From Cerrena zonata (taxonomy: Eukaryota > Basidiomycota > Agaricomycetes > Polyporales > Cerrenaceae): DNA of 64,000 nucleotides. The stretch covers positions 186,001-250,000 of the forward strand of contig JASBNA010000057.1 in NCBI GenBank assembly GCA_038087015.1, in the 5' to 3' direction. A model generated the notes under the pieces. The model saw nothing but the letters and a program-made list of their open reading frames with translations. It was not told where the DNA came from and did not search any database. Of the stretch, positions 23,841 to 35,782 are shown piece after piece; position 1 is the stretch's first letter; each line of letters starts with the position of its first letter. Made by a program: the position numbers and the translations under genes.

Positions 23841-25083
23841 TCAAGTTGCCTGTGGTATAAATGCGCTCAGCCGATGATCTTCATCGTCAAAAACTTCGAG
23901 TATAAGACGGAAGTCTTCGAATTCAGTAGGTTCATCCCGATATGATTCAATTGGAGCTGATGTACACTCACCTCAAGCGCAGGAGCTTCGCGGGTGTATA
24001 TACGAGCGTTGCCACGAGTAACGACGCTCCTATTTTCAACTCCAATGCTTCTCTCAAGACGCCCAGGATTGTGTTGTTAGAGGTACTAGCGATCCAAAAC
24101 GATTTAGATGGTGCTTTGCTAGGACTCTTCAAGCGTACGATGACTCTGAAAGGACCACCTGATCCTAGAGCTCCGTAGGTGGGTCCAATCCAATATGCAT
24201 GCAATATTACACCGTCCTCGATGGTAGTTTGAACATGGTTTCTATCTGCAAACTCGAAACTATCCGCTGGTCAGTCTGGATTTCAAACATCCTTGAAGTG
24301 ATATGAGCTTACTTTTGTAAATTGTCTAGTTTGGAGCTTCTCCAGAAGTCCTACACTCCACGTTCAGCGATAGGGTTGTGGAGCTGGTGAGTCCGTGGTC
24401 TCGCAGTTGGCAATCAAGGTTTACAACATAGTGAAACTGTTGAAGAATATACTGAACTCCTCCTTCTACTCCACAGAAGTGGGTCCGTGGCAGTGCGTGA
24501 CTTAGAATATCTTTTACAGCCATTGCACCGCGTTTAGGCTTCTAGTAAGTCGGCCATTCGATCTTCGTTTCTGGCAAATCTTCTTCAGATAGAAGCATTG
24601 AGAAGGAAGACCCACCGTGGAGGACTGGTAGGTTCAATTAACGGGGACTACTGCTGGTGAGTTATGGCTCCGTCCATCCGCATCATAGAGATGGGTACTC
24701 ACACGTTGGTTGATCCACGTTGTTCTCAAAGATACAACATGTCCGTCCCCCGTAGAATAGCCTCGGATTCCGGGGCCCTCTTCTTGCTAAGTCGTTCTTT
24801 TCAGAAGAATGACGAGAGTTGAAGCAAATCGTATATTGCTTACGAGGACGAAGGTTATGCTATTGAATGGTCTGCTACTTTTTAGTTCCGGTGGGATTGC
24901 GTACTCGACCTCGTGTGCTAGAGCTGTCTCCGGGAATCCACGCCTGTCTTTCATTCGTGCGGCATGACGGTAACCTATGTCCAATAAACCTTCACATAAA
25001 CTCCGGCTACCGACATTCGAGCGAGTCATGCTGCCAATTACGAGGTCGGACGTCAAGGGTCCTTTCTCCAGAAAGAGTATGGT
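23841..25083 (-). CDS. unrecognised multi-exon gene, possibly degenerate
   Basis: Several consecutive minus-strand blocks have coding character and usable splice sites. These are 25083-24840 (ALAHEVEYAIPPELKSSRPF), then across a GTAAGC intron (EEGPGIRGYSTGDGHVV), then after a longer intron KPKRGAMAVKDILSHALPRT and YVVNLDCQLRDHGLTSSTTL. Near 24260-23970 come FEFADRNHVQTTIEDGV and AYWIGPTYGALGSGGPFRVI. A final block ending at 23841 reads EFEDFRLILEVFDDEDHRLS then AFIPQAT. The joins after SGEAPN (in-frame TAG) and before the last block do not resolve with standard introns, so there may be frame damage. The beta-rich character and mid-domain Trp/Gly pattern do not let me name a family. There is no clear start codon. 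Confidence 0.4.
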
Positions 25084-28000
25084 AAGTTTCCTCGCCGTAT
25101 TTTCTACGTTGACGTGGTCAAAACAAGGCGTATATCAAGGCACTCATCATGATCACTGACGCTATTTCTGATTCCCTATGCTTCTATAGCCTCGTTGGTC
25201 CCCCAGTATTTGGCTTTGCACCCACGCCATGCATGTTGCGGTGACCCTATGGAAGACAAAGAGTAAGCCGGAGGTACAAGGAAGACAAATGTAGACAAAT
25301 GAATGCCTCGCCGAGTCTCGACATGTGATGGAGACAAGACGCTACGCTGTCCAAGAGTGTGCGCTATCTCATCGATGTACACCGCGGAAGTTCCCCAACG
25401 GCCACCGCCAATCGCGCTTGAATTTATTTGGACAACTGCAGGCAATTCTCGGTGGGAGGCGAACATGAAACACCGCCTAAAAGACTCGGAATCTCCCATC
25501 AGTACCTAACTTTACATCCACCGTGGCTTATCCTACCCAAGCGATTACGGATGAAGGGTAAAGATATATCGGTCAACATGTGCTGATCCCAGCAGGACAA
25601 GGCATGTTTTACGCTCTCTCCCACCGCCCTACCCAAGACATGGATCCGATTTACCTGTTGAATGTCGCTCTTCTAACGGCTCATGTTCTTCTCTGACATG
25701 TCGCAGGTCATCTGAGTATGTCGCTATCTCACTTTGATATTACTCACCGCCTGAATTACATCTGCTCTAGGAATAGTGTGCTATCTAAAGCGACGATTTT
25801 CATTTATGTCGGCGGGACATGATATCGAAGGGAACGTCTAGAGTTTGTGGCGGAAGCCGTCTGCGGTCGACGAATTGCTTAGGCCCCTTTTTACTCCGTA
25901 AGTGACGACAGTATTGATCGCGTTCGACGTAGGTATCGGATCCCTCGAGCTTATCCTGTAATCCTCTAACAATACACCTCATCACGCCTCCACCTCTATC
26001 TCCTCGTCTTCAACTATGACCCGAGTCCATCACTGTCGGGCTTGTTGCATCCCTGGCAGACTGTAGGACCTTGACACTCACGTCAAAATGTTGCCAACGA
26101 AGGATATTTATTCCAGAAGCACAGTGTATTGTCTACAATCCGATTCTTTCGCATCCGTGACTTTATGCCGATTTTCAAGGCTCTATCGCCCCTTCCCAGC
26201 CTCCGCCATAGGACTGCGTTGGCAGAGGCCAGCGCGATGAGCATTGAGGCCCAAGCCTAGAGCAGCGACCTCGAACCTTGTACAAACAAAAAGAACCAAA
26301 TAGAGGAAGGTAAAGCACCCGAGGTTGGAGTCGAACGCTGTCCTAATCTGACAGATCACTTCGCGCGCTCCAGCCCTTTGCTCGGGGTTTAAATATCCGG
26401 ATCACTCTTCCTGCGATGCGATTTGACAGATGCATCGGCCCCTTTACTGATATATTGCTTCGCTGGATCTCTCCGAAAATGCCGCCGGCCCAGACCTGGC
26501 CGTTTCACAGCCTCTTGCGGACGTTTTCAGACGTTTCATCCTCTCCCCGTCCGTCAATGCGTAAGTAGTCTATGTTTTGAGCTCGAATCTCGTGCGAGCC
26601 TCGCACTTGCTCATAGCTTACTGTCACTCTCGGCCTCCGACTCTTATATCCTGGTCTGTCTGCTCTGACATGGCTTTGTCAAATAGACTATCGATTCTTG
26701 CATTATCGTTCTTACTCCATCCGGGTCTTGCACGAGATGCTCTGTAGGCCTGGCCGTACTCCATGTCCAGACTCTGTTGTAGCTGAAACCAATTCCTGCG
26801 AGGGGACACTGTATATCAAAATAAACTTCTTGGCGCATGAATGTTGGAAATGTGCTCTATTACCTGCGGCAACTCACGTACAATCTGATCAAGCCCGCTA
26901 TCGCAATAACAGATAAGAAAGAGAATAGGCTCAAGTGCGGCCCAGGGACCACGTTTATTTGGAGTAGCACTGATCTTTGCCGAGAAGATCATAACCGCCA
27001 TCGTCTGTGTTCGACTCCATCGTGATTCGTCAACCTTCTGATTGTTTGGTTGCGGTTTAGCGAGGTTAGGCGTAGAGTCCCGCTGAGTCCAAGTCAGCCC
27101 GCGGCCGCTCCAACAGTAAAAGTCCACGGAGATGGTATTGGAAATGCGAAAACCTCCCACCGGAATCTATGAGTGGAGCCAATGGTGGTGTTTCTGAATG
27201 TCCTGGAAAGGAAAGAAGGTTACTGTATTTGTCGGTACACTGCGAGGCCCGGGATGCTGTTCAGCAGCTTCACCTTCGATTTCTATCAGCTTGGGTTCTT
27301 TTCATGACCAGAAGGGACACTTCCCTTTGGAATTCTCGATGCAGAGCAGGTACACGTTGAAAGACGATCTTCTCTTACATGTATTCTTCTTCTCGCTTCC
27401 GTTTGGGTCCACCATAAGGAACCAGATTGCGGTGTGCTCCGGCGTATACCACCATGCGCGTGGTAGCACTCTGGACTCTAGTTCAGTTCACGAAGAGAAG
27501 CAGTTCTTTTTCGTTCGACCTTCCCTCCTTCGACACGCAAGACGCCGGGAAATCAAAGTTCACAGGCGTATGCAAACTTTCAGTCGGACATGCTGACACA
27601 TCCCATGGTTGCTTTTTATGTCCTGAAAGGAACACCAGCTTGGACAAATTGCGGTCTCACCATACCGTATGGCCACACACTCCTCGTCGTGGAAAAATGA
27701 GCGATATGAAACCCATTTCTCCGATTTTCATTTCGCAGTTGATGTGCAAATATAAACAGAAACTTGAGACGCATGGCCCATGGGTGCGCCTTACGAGAGC
27801 TGGCCGTGTGTCTCCCGGAATCCAGGCGGACGGCAGCAAAAGGGAGGTTGGACGACCAAAAAAAACCACACCATACACACACAAGTTGGCCAGTGGACGG
27901 CAGGAAGCTATGAATAGCACTTACATCGGTACAATTCTAGAGTGCTCCCCGACGGTCCTCGTAGGTTAAGCTGATCATCGGCAGGAGTTGTCAGCAGATG

Positions 28001-28800
28001 TGGCCGCCTACTGCGACAGCCGGCAAGAGAGAGGAAGCCTAAAGATCGAAATGAAAGGTTTGAATGTATATAGCCATTTCGGTCTACAACGCATCATGAA
28101 CGCGGGCACAGTCGCATCTAGAGTGTAATTTGGCGCGCTGAATAAGAGATCCGTGGTTTCAGGAATGTCGTTAGGCGGTAAAGTACAAGAGTAAGCATGA
28201 AGGTAGATTACTTGCCTATTTGGCGTCCCTGTACCTGGACGTTTTCACCTGCAAGGATTGGCTTTGGGTCAACACCTATCTTTTGACAGGAAAGGAAATG
28301 ACATTGTATAGCTGCCCCTCTGGCATTTAGGTATTCTATCTGCGGATCATGGGTAAGTTAGGCCCAAGGATATCCCGAATGGACAGATCCAGACATGTCC
28401 ATCTGACGAAAAGATCATGGCATTCGCTGCAAGACGTGATGGTGGGATGCACTCGGGAGCTCGTTTTGGAAGAGGGCTCCCAGCCTGACGGGGCGCGGGT
28501 GGAAAAGTGAACAAGTGGACGGAAGGATGTCGAGATAGCAGTTTTCTTTCATCTATCACGCGCGTATGTAGGGATGTCACCGCTCGTTCGAGGTAGACTC
28601 TAGTCAAAAAGTCGACGTGTGCGTGTTTGTGTATGGTGGAACGTTTTTCGAAAAAGAGAGCCAATCTGTCCCATATTATCACCGCATGAGTAAGCCGCAT
28701 TACAATCACACAATACAAGGGATTACCAAAAAAAAGCCTTGTGCTAAGGACTCGAGGCGGGTGAGAGAAATTGAAAGCAGGTTGCTTGTATTCGTTGTAT
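25084..28800. other. gene-poor region with scattered coding-like fragments
   Basis: No complete gene could be built. Minus-strand fragments at 27160-26816 and 26838-26624, and a plus-strand open stretch at 27427-27969 (180 codons), lack recognisable motifs and a consistent exon chain. The minus-strand fragments may be remains of a decayed gene. A tRNA-like B box near 26335 does not fold into a tRNA. Confidence 0.4.
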
Positions 28801-31800
28801 TAGCATCGTAGCCACGTTTTCGACTGCTAGTGAGGTACCATCGGAGGCATCGGTTACTCTGATCACGATCGAGGCCGCGTCGAGCGTAAATGCAGGTACC
28901 AACGCAAAATCCGCTGGCACAGGAGCTTGCGAGAATCTGAGGCAGACTCGCGAGGGCCGATCAGGAACGGACGATTTGAGAATCCCCCTTGTTCATGTCA
29001 ACTTCCATCTTGGAGAAGGAATCTTTCCCGACTTGCGGGGTTCTGGCATTGGTGGGACACTGCGATGTCAAGTGCTGTATCTATTCTCGATAGATGATTG
29101 ACATTTCTTGCAAAAGCTGATGCTCTTGTTGGAGACTCGGGGGATGTCCGATTGAACGGCGACAGAGAGATGTTGTGTGAGATTGTTTGACTTGATGGAT
29201 TTGCTTCTGCTTGTTGGTCTGAATTGGGAGTTAGGGCATGGATCGATGGCTTTGGCGGGCTTTGACAGGATATGGAATGGGGAGTGTGGGCGAGGGACGG
29301 ACCCTATTCAGTAAGGTTCAGACGATCGACTGACCGTGGGTTTCCCCTCTCTCTGTTCATTTCCGGCTTTTGCCCACGAATACACACTTGTTGCTTGTCC
29401 TCTCTTCTTCTCGGACCCTTACCCAGATGGAATCTATTGCAATACCGTTTGTACGTTACTTCAAGGCGATATCATGGTGCACGGCTGGGACTCCCGTGAA
29501 GCTCGACGCGTAGGGGCTTACGATATACCGGCAGGCACGGTTTCGTAAAGTAACCGGACCGGACCGTCGGGAGGATCGGTGAATAGAAAATCGAGTTTTA
29601 CTATGCGAGTCGCGGTCTAGTGACTCGGTCGCATGTTTGCTTTTGATGTTTCAAGAAAGATTCGATGGATCTTTTTTTTCGTGGTATGGAGAAGGTTCTC
29701 AGACAATTTGGGACAAATCTCTCTCTCTGGAATGCTGAATGCTGAGGAACGTTTGAGTACTAGAGCACACCTCCGTGTTTTTCGCAAGGTGCTGGTCAGC
29801 TTTGCACGTTATTTTCGAGACTGGGCTCAGTCTGGGCTTTGAGAGAGAGAGCTAATGGGCGGGGATAAATCTGGATAAATAAACCCAGTAAACCTTACTT
29901 TATCTCGACCTTTTTATTCGAGCATCAGATGGGTCGAGACAACCACAAAAACCGACGGCCGGCTTAACAGCTGTCTATGTCCTGAATAAACAATATACAA
30001 TGACATCCTCGGTGTCACTCCGTTCCTTTTTTTAGAGTGGAGGTGTGGAGTAGATGCCATGTGTCTGAAATCGAAATCTGAGAGTCTGAGCACGTTCAAC
30101 GGAGGAAAAAATGAACGAGTTATCCGACTCGAACGGACGGGCGCAGTGCGCCAGGTGGGGGTTTTGATTCACCCGTCGAATGGGACAGTTCAACCGATAT
30201 GACCGAGAGCCAGGGATTTAGACTCGTATAAAATAAGTATGATTATGATAGAGTGGTGTCGTTTAGGCATAAAGGCATAAAGGCATAAAGGGACGGAGTA
30301 AGGGATGAAGCTATTTGAAGGGACGGGAGGAAGGAAATAGCGGTGTCGAGGAGACGGATCTGTATGTAACCTATCTCGACCAATGAAGATGCGTATGGAT
30401 GGGATTTTGGTGGGTTTTAGCATGAGATATTGAGATATAGATTGTGTTATGGGTTGAGATTACGGGAAAGGGGATCGAAGATAGGTTGAATGGATGTGCC
30501 TGAGGAGGCCATGCTCCAAGATGGGGTTTTGCAGCTTTGTTGAGGACGGGCCGCGTGGGGAAAGGATGGGGAAGGGAGAGGCGATCGAACAGAGGGAAAT
30601 GACATTTAATGATTATATTGATTGAGTGAGAGCCGGGTTATTGAGATTACGATTACAACATACGTTACATTACATAGGTGGGATTGTGACTGGAAGCAAG
30701 GTTGGGATGTCAGCAGGGTGACGGAAGAGGAATATATGGAAAGTGGGCATATGGTCCGTGTGTGTCTTGGGGTCTTGTGTCATGGAGGGTATTTCCGAGG
30801 GTTCGTTCGGTTTTTTTTTGCTGTTGTTGGGGGAGGACAAACGAGAGTGACTTATATGGAGGTCGGGTAGAAGCTGTTGGCTATTTGAAAGTAGCTTGCG
30901 GCTGCGTACCTGATTTTTGTTATGAAAGGGGATCCGGTATATATATCGGTGCGTACTTTGTACGCGAGGGCTTTTCTTGAAATAGCTCGGGGATGGAAAG
31001 GTCTTTTCGGAAGGAGGGACATTGTACGTACGTACACATCATCAGCGTCAGCGGCCGTAAAGACAAGACTCTGAGGGCAGTCATTGGATAGACGGATGGA
31101 CCCCTCCATCACCCAGGAGAGGGGACTTGGCGAATGGGAGCGAGAGGTCCGTGTGCGAGGAGAGAGAGAGGCTCCGAAAGTTTCCAATAATCAGTGTCAA
31201 TGTGTGGATCAGAAATTCTCGGTGGATCGTTCCCGGAATAAAATGGGACTGCAATCTCTCTCGGTGCGCGCGCGGGGTGGGTCTTGATACATATTTGGGA
31301 GCTTGCTACATATAGGGAGATTTGTTCGGTGGGGACGTGTGATGGGTTTATGCTAGCGTCATACCCTCCCCTCCCCTCCATCATCATTATCATTAAGTAC
31401 AATATCATCGTGACCGATGACACTGCTTTGAAAGTGGGGAGGGGTTGAAAAGGTGGTTTACGAGACGGTGTTTAGAGGGTGATGACGCGGTGACGTTTTG
31501 GTGATGATTGGATGATTTGGTTTGAGTGGGGTGCCGAGAATGGAACTTTCTTGTCCACCCCGTCTGCACCCCCGATTGATATTGCGCCAGAGGGATTCCC
31601 AAAGATGAAACAAAAGCCGAGTGAATACGCATTCAGTGCACGTTTAAGCAACGTATCTCATTAACGGATACTCACTCACTGCGGCTGCGACGAACCAGGG
31701 ATTGCCAGCACACAGCTCGGAAGAACAAGAGAGTCTCGATCTGAGCGGGTGCGGGGATAATTGGCATCAGTCCAGTCAAGTTCTGGCATTGGGTTTTTGC

Positions 31801-33492
31801 CCACAACCGTCAGAGAGAGCAGTGGAACGTTCTGAGAGGAAGGATAAGGGACACAGCCACTCAGGGACGAACAGTGCAGCCGCTTGGAGTTAACCGCCGG
31901 CTGGGTGAGGTGGAGAGACCGGGTGTTCGGATTTACCTGCGTTTGAGGCATGTGCATGATCTGTGTGCCAGGAGCCCGAGCGAGCGAGCGAGCAGAGTGC
32001 TTCTTTTTGGTGTCGCCTGGGGGGATTGAGTTGCGGTTGGAGATTGGAGATTAGAGTGACGGGTTGTGTGGTTGACTTTGGGACGGGACGGGGTGTTAGG
32101 GTAGTGATGGGATTATGGGAAGAGAATACGTCGAGGGGAGTGTTGATGATGTGTTTGAGGGTGTGTTTTTAGTTTTTCTGTTTTTACGTTCATCGGAAGT
32201 GGAGTCGCAAGGAATTTGGTATATGTTGGTTGTGATCTGGAAAATGGCGGATAGGAGAGAGATCTCTCGCCAGGCCCTTGGGAAAATTGGAAAATCGGAT
32301 TGGAAAGGGAAGGCGCACGGAGGCTGTTGAATTTGTAATTGCGGATGTGTGTTTCTTTTTTGCCAATGCTCATGCGCGGTTTTGCGGTTTTGAATGATCG
32401 GATGAGGGCGGAAGGGATGTTTCAAGCGAATATAGCTGTCGATGTTTAGACATTTCGTTTTCGGTCTCACTCTGGATAGGACGGCGCCCAGGATAGAGGG
32501 CAATATCGATTGAAACGGGGTCGATGACACGTATATTATGGTGTAAGGAGAGTAGGTCTAATGAGAGAGACGGAGGACGAGAGCCGTGAATAAATGACGA
32601 TGCGTATATTACGCGGTGATGATGATGCAGCATACGGGCCATACTGAACGTTGAGATTGATGATTGTGATGGATCGAATATGGAGTTTTTATCATGTTCG
32701 ATTACCTCTTGAAACGACTGCGTACTCAACTCTAAGTGTCGGATCCGCAGTGAGTCGGTAGCTCATGAGAAGCTGTTGTTTTGTCGAATAGAGTGGGGAT
32801 ATCATGATGGACCCTAGCGGGCGGTCGAGGATGTGGTGATTCGGTGGTTCGTGATTTGCGCCAGCTTCACGGGAGGAACAAGGTACGTACCTGATTTACG
32901 AATGGGTGTCGATCGTCGTACTGTGCAAGAGATAGATGAAACGAAGAGAGAAATCTAAGCGAGGCTATGGAAATATTCGAGTACGAGTTGCCGCAGTAGA
33001 TTACAGATTAGACTATGGGGAAATGAAGAGCGGGCTTAGAGGTGTGATTGGGAGCGAGGAGAGGTGACAAGTTGTGTACGGTGATCGAGAGAGATGTGTC
33101 GGGCATTAGCTCCGGAAGATGGGAAGACCGAGGAGGCTGAGCAGGGTCTGGAGTGGGATGAGATGTCAAGGGAGGGTATTTGACGAAGGATGCATGTTTC
33201 CGAATGGGGGATAAATGAAGGAGTTGTTGGGAGAGTAAGGGGGTGTCGAGGGGGTTGGATGTCGGGGCCGGGGAGAGTGTCAGGCTGCAATTAATCTGGA
33301 AGGAGAGAAAGAGAGAGATGGGAGAGAGGCCATGCGAGCGCCTGTGATGGTGGCATTCTGTGCCTGATGATCCGGAAGAGTGGTAAGGTTCAAAGTCCGC
33401 CAGTACCTTAATTGTCGGGGTGACAGAGAGGGAGTGTCAGTCAGGCACCTCGCTCCCTTTTAGTCTCCCCCCTCTCTCTCCTATCGCCCTCA
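28801..33492. other. 4.7 kb gene-free region upstream of the C2H2 regulator
   Basis: There are no supported genes. The plus strand is strongly G-rich (many GGGA, GGGT and GAGAG runs). Short tandem arrays occur: AGGCATAA three times near 30264-30290 and GAGC repeats near 31978-31995. Such long, compositionally skewed upstream regions are typical of fungal regulatory genes and may hold a long leader or regulatory elements. Confidence 0.5.
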
Positions 33493-35782
33493 ATGGACAA
33501 CATCGACTCTTCCCCTGAGATGGCTGCCGTCGCTACCATGCCTCCGCCCTCGTCCACGTCGACGACAGCGACGACGCCCGCGACCGCTGCCAACAGACGA
33601 TACCGTCCTGCGCCCGCCAAGACGTTCCAGTGCAGGGGCTACGGCGACTGTAGGATGGTCTTCAGCAGGAGCGAACATCTTGCCAGGCACATCAGGCACG
33701 TTTTCTTTTGCTTTCTGTGGTCTGGGTGACACTGAACGAGTTGAACAGGAAGCACACCGGGGAGCGGCCCTTTACCTGTCATTGCGGCAAACAATTCTCT
33801 CGCCTCGACAACCTCCGCCAGCATGCACAGACGGTCCACGCCGACAAGCAGGAGCAGAACGAGCGCATGATGCAGGACCTCACCTCCCTCCATGCCTCCA
33901 TGTCCGCCGCCAGCAAGGGCGGCCAGGCCCGCGGAAAACGAGGGGCCGCCGCGTCTTCTGCCTCTGCCGTCGCCGCGAATGCAAACGCGTCGGCGGCGCT
34001 GGACGGGACGATGCCGTCAATGACAATCAAGCAGGAGGAGACACGCTGATGTCGACGATCCATCCGCGGCCGGGGACCAGCACGGGCTACGAGGACGGGG
34101 TCATGTACCACTCACAGTGGGATCGCACGCGCGATTCCACCCGGCATTCCTTTCGTGACCCCATCCAGTCCTTTCGTGCCCCCTCAACCGCAAACAACTC
34201 GGCTACAACAAACACCCACAAGCAATTCCCCGGCCAGTCCTTTCTCGTCCCCTCCTCCACCCCATTCAACTTCAGTCTCCCCGACATCTCAGACGCTTCC
34301 CCCGCAGCTACTCGCCCAGGATCATCTGCCTCTCGCCCTCGTCCACCATCCGCAACAACAGACAGATCCCTCCCACCCATCGCTTCCATCGTCCCCGCAT
34401 CCCTCCCTCCAGCCCTCGCTTTCCCGCACCAATCAACAACAACACAATATCCCTCGCTCCGCCTCCCGCTTGAGCAACTCGGAAAGGCTACACCGCTCAC
34501 ATCCTCACACATACTACCCCTACCCACCCCCTCATATGGTAGACGACCATCCACCGCAACACGCCCAGGCACCGCTCCCGCTTCCTTCTTCTACTCGGCA
34601 ACCCATGCTTTCTCTTCAGGACCTGGGCCCCTACTGGCAGCAAGAGACCATCGCCCAGAACTATCCCTATCCTTCCTCTCTGGACGTTCCTATCCACCAC
34701 CAGAACCAGTATACCGATCTCTCGATCCAGGAGACGAACCCACATCTCCAAACAACTATGAATCACCCTTTTCCTTCCACGCACCAACAGCAGCAGCAAC
34801 AACGTCACTCGCCGACAACGCCCTCCCCAACCCACGCAAACGACCATACTCGGGATCAGACGACGATGACAACTCAAGACATCCTGCACGATCCGATGTT
34901 CGCCCAATTAGCAGCAGCAGCAGCAGGCGGCCAGGTACAAGCGGTATATACGAATACGGCTCAGAATCTCGCCCCCAATCTCGACGCCTCTCCGTCATGG
35001 AACTCTGCAACAGCAGCCCAAGCCCAGACATCAGCGACGACGCAGACGAACGCGATCCAGATCCAGCACCAGCTCGAGCATTTGTATCGTTTTCAACAGC
35101 AGCAGCAACAGCAACCTCTCGCCCAACAACTTCGTCAGGACTCGTCACGTCAGCCTCTCAACTCGCACTCGTCGATCGCGCAACTCCACCAGCAGCAGCA
35201 ACAGCACAGGGCAACTCCCCAGCTTCCTCCCACTCCTACCTCTCACGCTCCTCCTCCCCAGACCGCCGCCTCCCGAGCCCATCTCTACTCGCAAGAGCTC
35301 CGCATGCAGCAGCAGGAGCAAATGCGTCTCCAGCAAGAACGCATACTCCGCCAAGAGGAACAGCAGCATCAGCAGCAGCAACAGCAACAGCAGCGCGAAC
35401 GTCGGAATTCGGAAGAGGAATATCTTCGTCAATTTCATGGGGCTTTTCATCCTCACAGCAACAACCCCAGCCCCATTTCGCACAACACGCCTACAACCAT
35501 TATAGCAGAGGTAACCCCGTATACTATGGAACCCCTCCCTCTTCACCCCCAGTCGGACGCTATCCAGCACAATCGTCGTACGGACGAACGCAGCCATCAT
35601 CACAATCCTTATCCGCTGCCTCGCCCGTCCTCTCTGATGTTGGATCACCATCTTCAACGGCATCCGCAGGGAGTCCAGGCAGCGGTGGTGGCGGCTCATT
35701 ATCTGGTAGACGGTCAGCTGCAGGCAGTCCAGGAGGGGACGATCAAGTTCGATTCCCCACTGTCGTTGGTATGAGGGCCTAA
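33493..35782 (+). CDS. C2H2 zinc-finger transcription factor (Msn2/Usv1-like fingers) with a frame break after the fingers
   Basis: Exon 1 (33493-33695) and the rest (from 33749) join across a 53-nt intron with a GC donor (AG|GCACGT). Together they encode two tandem fingers ([54 protein letters not shown]). The linker TGERPF and the RSEH/RLDN recognition helices match fungal stress and nutrient regulators. Downstream, the frame with GC-rich third positions carries [26 protein letters not shown] and a Ser/Pro/Ala-rich tail to 35782. To reach it, one base must be gained near 34032-34040; otherwise the finger frame stops at 34049 after KQEETR. The Gln-rich frame overlapping 34050-35774 is judged a shadow. 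The protein is a nuclear DNA-binding protein of about 740 residues. Confidence 0.82.

Noticed and set aside
26300..26395. tRNA-like sequence on the minus strand with a B-box (GTTCGACTCC) and a possible acceptor end
   Set aside because: The T-stem does not pair, the acceptor arms are offset and the anticodon stem is poor, so a tRNA gene is not supported.
27427..27969. 180-codon plus-strand open frame
   Set aside because: It has no motif, no TATA box at the usual distance and no exon partner; this length is expected by chance in GC-balanced DNA.
34155..35774. Gln-rich 539-codon open frame
   Set aside because: It overlaps the frame holding the conserved motifs of the C2H2 regulator and has poorer third-position GC, so it is treated as a shadow; it is kept only as a question in the findings.
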